Below, one piece after another: positions 1-6,018 of a DNA stretch of 6,825 bases; the stretch's first letter is position 1, and every line of letters begins with the position of its first letter. Source of the stretch: an uncultured Lacticaseibacillus sp. (lineage in GTDB: Bacteria > Bacillota > Bacilli > Lactobacillales > Lactobacillaceae). The position numbers were made by a program, and so were the translations under genes. Location of the stretch: assembly GCA_934293835.1 (NCBI GenBank), contig CAKQZO010000082.1, positions 1-6,825 of the forward strand, written 5' to 3'. The notes below the pieces were generated by a model that made no database searches, was not told the DNA's origin, and saw only the letters and a program-made list of their open reading frames with translations.

Positions 1-482
1 CCATTGGCATCACCTAACCCTTTGATGTAGCTATCGATCAGCGCCTGCTGATCGGCCGCGTCCAATTCCTTGCCGATGATCTTGCCGGCAATTGCCAACG
101 AGAGTTCAGCAACGTCATCTTTTGCACTATTCAAAGCATCGGCTTTTTGCTGCTCGATGTCTTGTTGTGCATTTGCCTTCAGGGTCGCAACTTCAGTATG
201 GGCTGCGTCCACCAATTGTTGTCGTTGCTTTTCACCGTTTTCCTTCGCCGTAGAGACGATTTTGACGGCATCGGCTTGGGAGTTTTTGAGTTCGGCTTGG
301 CGCTTTTCAGCCAGCGCCTGCGCTTCAGTGCGTGCGTTTTCAGCGTAGTCTAAGTCATTATTGATCTTGCCAGCACGTTCGCCCATCATCTTCGTGACAG
401 GACCCCATGCAAACTTCGACACTAAGGCCAATAAGACCAGGAAGGCTACGAGGACAAACAGCATATCACCTAATGAAGCCAT
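1..482 (-). CDS. atpF: F1Fo ATP synthase subunit b, 3' end outside the window
   Basis: This encodes the b subunit, the peripheral stator stalk that connects membrane Fo to the F1 head. I see 160 codons with no stop before the window edge; the family is usually about 160-175 residues, so only a short C-terminal piece is missing. The protein begins [11 protein letters not shown] single hydrophobic membrane helix covers about residues 6-25, followed by [10 protein letters not shown], the usual b-subunit juncture. Residues about 35-125 are a long, charged, Ala/Gln/Glu/Lys-rich helix typical of the dimeric stalk, and [10 protein letters not shown] near 132-141 is the conserved delta-binding end. 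The ATG at 480-482 is preceded by AAGGGAG (493-499) at 10 bases. An upstream TAG closes the frame, and the only extension is an unlikely TTG. It lies 64 bases downstream of atpE in the same operon; atpH would be expected next, outside the window. Confidence 0.95.
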   Translation of the reverse strand, partial: MASLGDMLFVLVAFLVLLALVSKFAWGPVTKMMGERAGKINNDLDYAENARTEAQALAEKRQAELKNSQADAVKIVSTAKENGEKQRQQLVDAAHTEVATLKANAQQDIEQQKADALNSAKDDVAELSLAIAGKIIGKELDAADQQALIDSYIKGLGDAN

Positions 483-492
483 GATTTTGCCA

Positions 493-499
493 CTCCCTT
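493..499 (-). promoter_or_regulatory. Ribosome binding site of atpF
   Basis: The minus strand reads AAGGGAG, 10 bases upstream of the ATG at 482. It is a little far from the start and weaker than the AGGAGG sites of atpB and atpE. That would fit the lower need for b (two per complex) than for c (about ten), but this is inference. Confidence 0.6.
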
Positions 500-510
500 C
501 TAAGTCGAGA

Positions 511-533
511 CAAGCATGCCTCAAGCATGCCTA
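511..533 (-). repeat. 11-bp perfect tandem duplication forming a hairpin between atpE and atpF
   Basis: On the plus strand CAAGCATGCCT occurs twice head to tail (511-521 and 522-532). Each copy contains the self-complementary hexamer GCATGC (514-519 and 525-530), so the pair can fold in the mRNA as a 6-bp stem with a 5-base loop. Three more outer pairs, two of them wobble, extend it. No T-run follows, so it is not an intrinsic terminator. It lies just downstream of the atpE stop and upstream of the atpF ribosome binding site. It may stabilise the atpE message or modulate translation, but that role is inferred. Confidence 0.7.
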
Positions 534-546
534 TCATCTGGTTGTC

Positions 547-773
<227 letters not shown>

Positions 774-774
774 A

Positions 775-1491
775 TTATTCAGAAACGACCTTATCCGACA
801 GATAAACCATCGAAAGGGTGACAAAAACATATGCTTGGATTGACCCAATGAATACTGAGAACCCTTGCCAAATAATCTCGAGCACGAACCCAGCGATGAA
901 GCTGGTCGGCCCACCTGCTCCTGAGAACGCCAGCTGACGGATCAGTAATACCAATACTTCACCGGCAAAAATGTTCCCATAAAGACGCATCGACAACGTC
1001 ACGAAGTTCGTAAACTCCTCGATGATGTTGATCGGCAACAGGAATGACACTGGAGAGACATAGCCCTTCAGATAACCCTTGAAGCCTTTGACCGCAACGC
1101 CAAACATATGCGCTCCGACCAACACGACCATCGCCAATGTCATCGTGACCACTGGATCAGCCGTCGGCGAACGGAACCACGTCTTACCGCCAACATCAAC
1201 CTGAAGGGCCAAGCCGATCTGGTTATTGATGAAAATAAAGACCAGAAGCACGAACGCGAGCAAACCAAATCGATTGCCTTCACTGCCGGGCATCGCCTGG
1301 CGAACGATCCCGTTGGAAAAATCGATGATCCATTCAATGACGTTCTGCTTACCCGTTGGCCGCAATTGCGGCTTCCGCGCTAACCAGAACAACAAGAAGA
1401 ATGTGATCGTACACGTGACTAAGACTGCCAGATCATTCGTCAGATTAAACGTTAACCCAAACAATTTGACATAGGGATAACTTTCGTTCAC
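775..1491 (-). CDS. atpB: F1Fo ATP synthase subunit a
   Basis: This encodes the a subunit, the Fo stator that forms the proton half-channels beside the c ring. From the chosen start it has 238 residues, normal for Gram-positive AtpB. Several hydrophobic helices are visible. Residues about 163-178 carry TNFVTLSMRLYGNIFAGE, with the essential Arg in SMRLYGN (about Arg169). The last helix carries GSIQAYVFVTLSMVYL, with the conserved Gln of the half-channel. Start choice: the longest frame opens with a GTG at 1498-1500, but that GTG is the tail of the Shine-Dalgarno AAGGAGGTG itself and cannot be its start. The in-frame GTG at 1489-1491, which gives MNESYPYVK, lies about 8 bases after AAGGAGG and is preferred. 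It is the first gene of the operon here; no atpI-like gene precedes it within the window. Confidence 0.96.
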   Translation of the reverse strand: MNESYPYVKLFGLTFNLTNDLAVLVTCTITFFLLFWLARKPQLRPTGKQNVIEWIIDFSNGIVRQAMPGSEGNRFGLLAFVLLVFIFINNQIGLALQVDVGGKTWFRSPTADPVVTMTLAMVVLVGAHMFGVAVKGFKGYLKGYVSPVSFLLPINIIEEFTNFVTLSMRLYGNIFAGEVLVLLIRQLAFSGAGGPTSFIAGFVLEIIWQGFSVFIGSIQAYVFVTLSMVYLSDKVVSE

Positions 1492-1500
1492 AGAATTCAC

Positions 1501-1506
1501 CTCCTT
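1501..1506 (-). promoter_or_regulatory. Ribosome binding site that decides the atpB start
   Basis: The minus strand reads AAGGAGGTGAATTCTGTG. AAGGAG covers 1501-1506 and continues into GG at 1499-1500. The first GTG is fused to the Shine-Dalgarno, whereas the second GTG (1489-1491) is at proper distance. Confidence 0.85.
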
Positions 1507-1591
1507 AACCGAAGCAATAGCTCATAGCTGGGTTCGTCAACCAACATTGGCAAGCTCGCATGTCTATTGTTTCTAAAATCGCGGAATGTCC

Positions 1592-1603
1592 GGATACTTA
1601 TCC
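1592..1603. repeat. Short inverted repeat in the putative atp leader
   Basis: The plus strand reads GGATACTTATCC, two 5-base arms around CT. It falls just after the predicted transcription start of the candidate atp promoter. With a 2-base centre it is more likely a protein-binding dyad than an RNA hairpin, if it is anything. No regulator can be named. Confidence 0.25.
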
Positions 1604-1619
1604 TTCAAAACACTACATT

Positions 1620-1648
1620 ACTCTATCACCAAACGCGCTAAAAGACAA
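1620..1648 (-). promoter_or_regulatory. Candidate promoter for the atp operon
   Basis: On the minus strand TTGTCT (1643-1648) is separated by 17 bases from TAGAGT (1620-1625), which is preceded by TGA, an extended -10 dinucleotide at the right place. Each hexamer matches the sigma-A consensus at four of six positions. Transcription would start near 1613, giving a leader of about 120 bases before the atpB GTG. It is the best spaced candidate I found between upp and atpB, but its hexamers are moderate. Confidence 0.35.
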
Positions 1649-1675
1649 AGCCTCGTGGGACATTTTTACCCATGA
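1638..1675 (-). repeat. Bulged hairpin followed by a U-rich tract, just upstream of the candidate atp promoter
   Basis: On the minus strand GCCTTGTCATGGG can pair with CCCACGAGGC across an AT-rich loop. The stem has one A-C mismatch and a 3-base bulge. TTTGTCTTTT follows. It resembles a weak intrinsic terminator for transcripts arriving from upstream, or the end of a small transcribed element. The imperfect stem and broken T-run keep confidence low, and part of the T-run overlaps the proposed -35. Confidence 0.3.
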
Positions 1676-2015
1676 CAAGGCGCTTATTTCAGCTTGATTT
1701 TCAAAAAACGGCCTTCCTCCCACCAAGCATTAAAATACCAAAACGTTGAGCCGCCAGCCCCTGTCACCGCTGGAATTGCCCGATTTTGCCTAAGATAAGT
1801 GAACGCCCGTCTAAGATTTCGCTTTCATTCCAATTCAGGCGTGAAAACTGACCAAAATTTTCACATGTCCCAGATGACACGTTAATCTGCGCCACCAATC
1901 TGTGAATCTGGTACACCTTCGCCTCATTCAGCCCACATGCCCACACCGCCGTGACGCAACGCAGGGACAGCTTCGCCCTTGCATATACTCGAATATTCCT
2001 GCGATGTTACGTTCC

Positions 2016-2112
2016 AAAAGGCCGGTACCGACCAGATAGAAGCACCACACTAGGTTCAAAATTCGGGCCCAGCATCTGCTGAGGCTATCCGTCGGTACCA
2101 AAACCGCCTTTT
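2016..2112. repeat. Long imperfect palindrome, possible structured RNA or miniature repeat element
   Basis: Outer arms AAAAGGC (2016-2022) and GCCTTTT (2106-2112) and inner arms GGTACCGAC (2024-2032) and GTCGGTACC (2091-2099) are perfect inverted repeats. Inside them, minus-strand GGATAG pairs with CTATCT (one wobble) after a single bulged G, so the basal stem has 9 plus 6 pairs plus the outer 7. The enclosed 50 or so bases contain a small hairpin, CAGC-AGAT-GCTG. The minus strand ends in GGCCTTTT and the plus strand in GCCTTTT, so either strand would give a folded RNA with a short U-run. It starts only 14 bases beyond the T-run of the upp terminator. I recognise no known riboswitch or small-RNA family. 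Confidence 0.65.
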
Positions 2113-2126
2113 GTCACAGCCCCATT

Positions 2127-2159
2127 AAAAAAAGGCGCCGCGACAGATGTCGCAGCGTC
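2127..2159 (-). terminator. Intrinsic terminator after upp
   Basis: On the minus strand GACGCTGCGACA (2148-2159) pairs with TGTCGCGGCGCC (2134-2145), with one A-C mismatch near the base and one wobble, around an ATCT tetraloop. It is followed at once by seven Ts (2127-2133). It begins 8 bases after the upp stop codon and would end the glyA-upp transcript, separating it from the atp operon. Confidence 0.9.
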
Positions 2160-2167
2160 TTCAACCA

Positions 2168-2797
2168 TTATTTAGTCCCGAACAAGCGGTCCCCTGCATC
2201 GCCTAAACCTGGGACGATGTAGCCTTCTTCGTTCAAGTGATCATCTAATGATGCCGAATAGATATCAACATCTGGATGGGCTTCTTGAACTGCCCGGACG
2301 CCTTCAGGTGCAGCAACCAAGACAACCAGACGCATGGACTGGGCGCCGCGTTTCTTCAACGCTTCGATCGCCATGTTGGCTGAACCGCCGGTAGCAAGCA
2401 TCGGATCCACGATAATCAGATCGCGTTGATCGATATCCGTTGGCATCTTGACGAAGTATTCGTGGGGCTTCAACGTCTTTTCGTCACGATACATCCCGAT
2501 ATGACCGACCTTGGCTGCCGGAATCAATTCCAGCACCCCATCAACCATGCCGAGCCCGGCACGCAAGATCGGGACAACCGCCAGCTTCTTACCAGCAAGT
2601 TCTTTTTGAACCGTCTTTCCCATCGGGGTTTCGATTTCAACATCTTCCAGTGGTAAGTCGCGCGTGATTTCGTAGACCATCAGCTCAGCAATTTCGTTGG
2701 CGATCTGACGGAACTCCTTCGTCCCGGCGTTCTTGTCCCGGATCAAGGTCAATTTGTGTTGAATCAATGGGTGGTTCAAAACCGTAAATTTGCCCAT
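2168..2797 (-). CDS. upp: Uracil phosphoribosyltransferase
   Basis: UPRTase makes UMP and pyrophosphate from uracil and PRPP in the cytoplasm, the main uracil salvage step. At 209 residues it has exactly the usual bacterial length. The conserved blocks appear in order: [10 protein letters not shown] (75-84) with the substrate-contacting Arg; [14 protein letters not shown] (102-115), the flexible loop; the PRPP-binding signature [14 protein letters not shown] (127-140); and the C-terminal uracil-binding block [13 protein letters not shown] (192-204). The ATG at 2795-2797 has AAGGAGG (2807-2813) 9 bases upstream. It lies 47 bases after glyA and before a strong terminator, so it is probably the last gene of a glyA-upp transcript. 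I saw no pyrimidine-responsive leader in front of it. upp next to glyA and the atp operon is a common arrangement in Firmicutes. Confidence 0.98.
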   Translation of the reverse strand: MGKFTVLNHPLIQHKLTLIRDKNAGTKEFRQIANEIAELMVYEITRDLPLEDVEIETPMGKTVQKELAGKKLAVVPILRAGLGMVDGVLELIPAAKVGHIGMYRDEKTLKPHEYFVKMPTDIDQRDLIIVDPMLATGGSANMAIEALKKRGAQSMRLVVLVAAPEGVRAVQEAHPDVDIYSASLDDHLNEEGYIVPGLGDAGDRLFGTK

Positions 2798-2806
2798 GCA
2801 AAAGGT

Positions 2807-2813
2807 CCTCCTT
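2807..2813 (-). promoter_or_regulatory. Ribosome binding site of upp
   Basis: The minus strand reads AAGGAGG, 9 bases before the ATG at 2797. A full-strength site suggests efficient independent translation even if the gene is transcribed together with glyA. Confidence 0.8.
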
Positions 2814-2834
2814 CTAATTTAAGCGCAGTTGCGC

Positions 2835-2855
2835 AAAACCTTATCTATGATAAGG
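2835..2855 (-). terminator. Hairpin plus TTTT overlapping the glyA stop codon (weak terminator or mRNA element)
   Basis: The minus strand reads CCTTATC-ATA-GATAAGG followed by TTTT: a perfect 7-bp stem with a 3-base loop. The left arm contains the last glyA codons, and the TAG stop (2845-2847) lies across the loop and the first base of the right arm. The stem is AT-rich and the T-run only four long, so full termination is unlikely. Partial termination, or protection of the glyA 3' end, could uncouple glyA from upp levels. A smaller GCGC-AACT-GCGC hairpin follows at 2823-2834. Confidence 0.4.
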
Positions 2856-4077
2856 GATGAAGGGCAGTCAACGCAAGGACTGATTGCTTAATTTCTGCAA
2901 GTTTCGCCGGGTCTTCCCGATTAGCGATTGCCGCCGAGATCAATTCGGCGACCTGCTTGCATTCGGCTTCATTGAAGCCGCGCGTCGTAATTGCGGCACT
3001 CCCAATCCGAACCCCAGAAGTTTTGAACGGGCCGTTTTGTTCGCCTGGGACCTGGTTTTTATTGGTTGTGATATCGACGGTATCCAGCAGATCCTGAACG
3101 TCACGCCCAGTCACCCCATAGCCGGTCACATCAAGCAACACCATGTGGTTATCACTGCCTCCGGAAATCATCTTCAGATGCGCGTCTTCGGCGAACCCAG
3201 CACACATCGCCTGGGTGTTTTTAACGACTTGTTTGGCATAGGTCTTGAACTCTGGACGCAAGGCCTCGCCAAGTGCCACCGCCTTGGCCGCGATCACATG
3301 ATCGAGCGGGCCGCCTTGGATCCCTGGGAAGACAGCGGAATTGATCGCCTTGCCGTATTGCGCCTTAGCCAAAATCATCCCGCCACGCGGCCCGCGCAAC
3401 GTTTTGTGCGTCGTCGTCGTCACCACGTCAGCGTAAGGCACAGGACTCATGTGCGCACCACCAGCAACGAGGCCGGCGATGTGGGCCATATCGACCATCA
3501 AGAACGCGCCGACGTGATCGGCAATTTCGCGGAACTTTGAGAAGTCGATCTCGCGGCTGTATGCCGAAGCTCCGGCCACGATCATCCGTGGCTGGACTTC
3601 TTCTGCCAGCGCCGCGATCTTCTCATAATCCAAGCGCCCAGTTTCCGGATCCAAGCCATAGTGGTAAAAATGATACGTCTGCCCGGAAAAGCTGACCGCG
3701 GCCCCATGGGTGAGGTGCCCCCCATCGGTCAGATCCATCGCCAGCACCTTGTCGCCATCTTCAAGAAAGGCGCGGTAAGTCGCCATGTTGGCCCCAGAGC
3801 CGGAGTGCGGCTGCACGTTGGCATATTCGGCACCAAACAATTCCTTGGCACGGTCGATCGCCAATTGTTCGACCACGTCGATATACTGATTGCCTCCGTA
3901 ATAGCGGTGGCCAGGGTAACCTTCTGAGTACTTATTCGTCAACACAGAGCCTTGGGCGGCACGAACCGCGGGGCTGACGATGTTTTCTGAAGCGATCAGT
4001 TCGATGTTTTGCTGTTGGCGGCGTTCCTCGTCATGAATCGCAGTGAACACTGCTGGATCGTAATCGGTAAAGTCCAA
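2845..4077 (-). CDS. glyA: Serine hydroxymethyltransferase
   Basis: This PLP-dependent cytoplasmic enzyme converts serine and tetrahydrofolate to glycine and 5,10-methylene-tetrahydrofolate, the main entry of one-carbon units for purine and thymidylate synthesis. The 410 residues match the bacterial family. Conserved pieces include [12 protein letters not shown] (24-35), the folate/serine-site region [16 protein letters not shown] (47-62), the cofactor-contacting [10 protein letters not shown] (194-203) with Asp196 and His199, and [14 protein letters not shown] (220-233), whose Lys225 forms the PLP Schiff base. The start is a TTG at 4075-4077, preceded by AAAGGGG at about 9 bases. No ATG lies nearby, and the resulting N-terminus [10 protein letters not shown] fits the family. 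It has its own promoter in the 3' end of the sua5 gene and is followed by upp. Confidence 0.97.
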   Translation of the reverse strand: MDFTDYDPAVFTAIHDEERRQQQNIELIASENIVSPAVRAAQGSVLTNKYSEGYPGHRYYGGNQYIDVVEQLAIDRAKELFGAEYANVQPHSGSGANMATYRAFLEDGDKVLAMDLTDGGHLTHGAAVSFSGQTYHFYHYGLDPETGRLDYEKIAALAEEVQPRMIVAGASAYSREIDFSKFREIADHVGAFLMVDMAHIAGLVAGGAHMSPVPYADVVTTTTHKTLRGPRGGMILAKAQYGKAINSAVFPGIQGGPLDHVIAAKAVALGEALRPEFKTYAKQVVKNTQAMCAGFAEDAHLKMISGGSDNHMVLLDVTGYGVTGRDVQDLLDTVDITTNKNQVPGEQNGPFKTSGVRIGSAAITTRGFNEAECKQVAELISAAIANREDPAKLAEIKQSVLALTALHPLS

Positions 4078-4085
4078 AAGAAAAG

Positions 4086-4093
4086 TCCCCTTT
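4086..4093 (-). promoter_or_regulatory. Ribosome binding site supporting the TTG start of glyA
   Basis: The minus strand reads GAAAGGGGAC, with AAAGGGGA at 4086-4093, about 8 bases upstream of the TTG at 4077. Its spacing fits this TTG, and there is no ATG or GTG in frame close by. Confidence 0.7.
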
Positions 4094-4107
4094 CTGAAAG
4101 TAACTTT

Positions 4108-4136
4108 ATTATACCAGAACTATTTTACATTTTCAG
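4108..4136 (-). promoter_or_regulatory. Sigma-A promoter of glyA(-upp), extended -10
   Basis: On the minus strand a perfect TATAAT (4108-4113) is preceded by TGG, giving the extended -10 TGGTATAAT. Exactly 17 bases further upstream is CTGAAA (4131-4136), four of six to the -35 consensus. The -35 lies inside the last codons of the sua5 gene, whose stop is at 4120-4122. Transcription would start near 4101, leaving a leader of only about 24 bases, mostly ribosome binding site, so riboswitch or attenuator control is unlikely. Confidence 0.82.
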
Positions 4137-5139
4137 GGTTAAAATGTTCGTTGCCAGCGGATTTTAATAAGCGGTTCATGTAAGCGGCCCCTAAGCCAAC
4201 CGCCGGGTAGGCTTGGGCAAGCACAAGGGTGACCGTCGGGTGCAAATCAAACCAGCGCAGCCCTGCAAACAAGGCGTGCGTCGCCGTCTGAATGTTCGTC
4301 CCTAACGAATATCGCGGTACCGCTGGCGGAATCGTGGCCAAGAGGTCGTCAGCGGCCAGCACGCCATAAACCTGCCCGCTTGCGGCCGCCCACTTCAGCG
4401 CAGCCGCAAACTGGGTCGGTTCATCGACCACAATCACTTGCGCGGCCGGCGCATAATGTTTGTACTTCATCCCTGGTGCCTTCGGTGTTTCATCGGCGCC
4501 GACATGATGCATCTCGGAATCGACCGCACCGACCACAGGCGCTAACGCTTCGGGGCCAATCGCACCAGGGCGCAAGATGGCCGCAGGCGTCACCGTCAAA
4601 TCGATGATCGTCGATTCAACCCCAACCGTGGTGGGACCGTCATCCAAGACGCCGGCGATTTCCCCGGCAAAATCATGCAAAACGTGCTCCGCCGTCGTCG
4701 GGCTCGGTTTGCCCGACTTGTTGGCACTTGGCCCGACGATCGGTACCCCGGCCTCGGCGATCAGTTTGCGCGTCAAGCGATTTTGCGGCATCCGAAACGC
4801 GGCCGTTTTCAACCCGCCGGTGACAGTCTTGGACAGCGCTCCGGGATGAATCGTCAAGATGATCGTCAGCGGTCCCGGCCAGAATTGCTTCATCAGCTTA
4901 GCGGCCGGCTTGGTGATGGTCGCAAACTGCGCGATCATCTCGGGATCGGCGACGGTGACAATCAACGGATTGTCACTCGGCCGACCCTTGGTCGTGTAAA
5001 CACTTTTGGCGGCCGCTTCGTTCGTCGCATCGGCTCCGAGCCCGTAAACCGTCTCTGTCGGAAAAGCGACCAACTGCCCCGCACGAATCGCGGCCGCGGC
5101 CTCTCCAATTGTTGCTTGATTATACCGTTTTGTTTCCAT
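4120..5139 (-). CDS. ywlC: Threonylcarbamoyl-AMP synthase, Sua5/YwlC type
   Basis: This enzyme makes L-threonylcarbamoyl-AMP from threonine, bicarbonate and ATP. The threonylcarbamoyl group is then moved to A37 of ANN-reading tRNAs (t6A). The N-terminal YrdC domain (about 1-205) shows FPTETVYGLG (26-35), the KGRPSDNPL nucleotide-binding motif (51-59), FRMPQ (115-119), SANKSGKPSPT (138-148) and ESTIIDL (175-181). The linker APGMKYKHYAP (221-231) leads to the C-terminal Sua5 domain (about 232-339), so this is the long Sua5 form, not short TsaC. Start: the longest frame opens with a TTG at 5155-5157, but AAAGGA lies inside that extension, 9 bases before the ATG at 5137-5139, which I prefer (339 residues, METKRYNQAT). 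It follows prmC by 21 bases and carries the glyA -35 in its 3' end. Confidence 0.95.
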   Translation of the reverse strand: METKRYNQATIGEAAAAIRAGQLVAFPTETVYGLGADATNEAAAKSVYTTKGRPSDNPLIVTVADPEMIAQFATITKPAAKLMKQFWPGPLTIILTIHPGALSKTVTGGLKTAAFRMPQNRLTRKLIAEAGVPIVGPSANKSGKPSPTTAEHVLHDFAGEIAGVLDDGPTTVGVESTIIDLTVTPAAILRPGAIGPEALAPVVGAVDSEMHHVGADETPKAPGMKYKHYAPAAQVIVVDEPTQFAAALKWAAASGQVYGVLAADDLLATIPPAVPRYSLGTNIQTATHALFAGLRWFDLHPTVTLVLAQAYPAVGLGAAYMNRLLKSAGNEHFNPENVK

Positions 5140-5148
5140 TGTAAGCGT

Positions 5149-5154
5149 TCCTTT
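5149..5154 (-). promoter_or_regulatory. Ribosome binding site that decides the sua5 start
   Basis: The minus strand reads AAAGGA followed by 9 bases and ATG (5137-5139). The alternative TTG at 5157 would lie immediately upstream of this site and has no site of its own at proper distance. Confidence 0.7.
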
Positions 5155-5160
5155 CAATCA

Positions 5161-6018
5161 TCATGCTTCACTAGACGCCGTTGTCGGGAAGGTCAGCTTG
5201 ACCATGCGCGGATGACCGGCCATGTCCTGGCGAAACTCAACCTGCACTTGGGGGAGCTGCTCGGCAAAAAGCGCCGCTAGTGCCGGCTGTTGGTGATAAC
5301 CAAATTCGAGATAGACGCAAGCCCCCGCCGTCACATGTTGGGGCAGCGCCTGGCAGAAGCGTTCAAACAACGCCAGGCCATCGTGTTCGGCAAACAGCGC
5401 CAGCCGCGGTTCGAAGTCCAAGGTCGAGCGGTCCATGACGGCTTCTTCGGCGTGACTGATATACGGTAAATTCGCCACGATGCGCTCAAACCGCCGGCCA
5501 CTCAAGCCGGCAAACAAGTCACTTTGGTGAAATTCGACTTGCAATTTTTGCGCTTCGGCGTTGGCCTTGGCGACCGCCAAGGCGGCTTCTGAGATATCAA
5601 CCAGCGTCACCGCCAGCTGTGGCAATCTGCGCGCCAGAGTTAGGCCAATCACGCCAGACCCACAGCCGACATCAAGGAGGGTGGTGCTCGTCGCACTATC
5701 ACTTTCGGCCCAAGCCACAAGCTCTTCGGTTTCAAAGCGTGGAATCAACACCGCCGGGGTCACCTTGAAGTCGCGCCCAAAAAACGGGGCGAGGCCGACA
5801 ATATATTGCGGCGGGACGTTTTGCAACAAGCGCTTGACGTCCTTGGCAAACTGCTCGGCCAAGGCGTCCGGCAGCGGCTCACGCCCATGCAGCTGCAACT
5901 GAGTCGGCGTGAAGCCGGCGCGATATTCCAAGACATAGCGTGCCGCATCCGGATCGATATGCGCTGCTTCTAGTAAAGAAGACGCTCCTGCGAGCGCCTC
6001 CGTGTAGGTCTTATTCAC
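5161..6018 (-). CDS. prmC: Release factor glutamine methyltransferase (PrmC/HemK)
   Basis: PrmC uses S-adenosylmethionine to methylate the side-chain amide of the glutamine in the GGQ motif of release factors, which speeds peptide release. The N-terminal helical release-factor-binding domain (about 1-80) leads to [15 protein letters not shown] (70-84) and [13 protein letters not shown] (91-103). A class I methyltransferase fold follows, with the SAM loop [13 protein letters not shown] (114-126) and EPRLALF (203-209). The catalytic motif, normally NPPY, reads NLPY (183-186). Length (285) is normal. Start: the longest frame opens with a TTG at 6019-6021, only 4 bases after GGAG. The adjacent GTG at 6016-6018 is 7 bases from GGAG and is preferred. 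It overlaps the prfA end by 8 bases, implying translational coupling to its own substrate. Confidence 0.95.
   Translation of the reverse strand: MNKTYTEALAGASSLLEAAHIDPDAARYVLEYRAGFTPTQLQLHGREPLPDALAEQFAKDVKRLLQNVPPQYIVGLAPFFGRDFKVTPAVLIPRFETEELVAWAESDSATSTTLLDVGCGSGVIGLTLARRLPQLAVTLVDISEAALAVAKANAEAQKLQVEFHQSDLFAGLSGRRFERIVANLPYISHAEEAVMDRSTLDFEPRLALFAEHDGLALFERFCQALPQHVTAGACVYLEFGYHQQPALAALFAEQLPQVQVEFRQDMAGHPRMVKLTFPTTASSEA

Larger units (their letters stand above)
1492..2126. other. About 0.64 kb intergenic region without a convincing gene, upstream of the ATP synthase operon
   Basis: Between the upp terminator and atpB I find no reading frame with both a plausible ribosome binding site and a recognisable protein. 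The longest on the minus strand (1764-1946, 60 codons from a GTG) has no family resemblance and no good Shine-Dalgarno. A 45-codon plus-strand frame (1560-1697) is equally unsupported. The region holds a long palindrome (2016-2112), a bulged hairpin (about 1638-1675), the short inverted repeats GGATA/TATCC (1592-1603) and CCAGC/GCTGG (1754-1773), and one candidate promoter (1620-1648). An atp leader would account for little more than 120 bases of it. My best guess for the rest is dispersed intergenic repeat DNA, possibly with a transcribed structured RNA; neither is shown by this sequence alone. Confidence 0.6.

Noticed and set aside
1531..1542. GGTT/AACC inverted repeat in the atpB leader
   Set aside because: The stem is only 4 bp, within chance expectation, with no conserved neighbours.
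1560..1697. 45-codon plus-strand frame starting with ATG (MSIVSKIAEC...)
   Set aside because: No ribosome binding site, antisense to the likely atp leader and promoter, and no recognisable family. Probably chance, unless the same frame recurs in repeat copies elsewhere.
1764..1946. 60-codon minus-strand reading frame in the upp-atpB gap
   Set aside because: It starts with GTG, has no good Shine-Dalgarno, and its product resembles no family known to me and has no membrane or domain pattern. It is not AtpI, which would be hydrophobic.
2848..2871. Separate upp promoter with -35 TTGACT in the end of glyA (2866-2871)
   Set aside because: The -35 is good, but no acceptable -10 lies 16-18 bases downstream. 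TATCAT is only 13 bases away.
2884..3540. 218-codon plus-strand frame antisense to glyA
   Set aside because: It is a shadow of the GC-rich glyA codons; glyA on the minus strand has full family conservation.
4111..4128. Possible PurR box near the glyA promoter (CCAGAACTAT)
   Set aside because: It resembles the PurBox core CCGAACA but has an extra base and no second copy at the expected spacing.
4675..5280. 201-codon plus-strand frame across the sua5-prmC junction
   Set aside because: It is antisense to two well supported genes and has an Arg-rich shadow-like composition.
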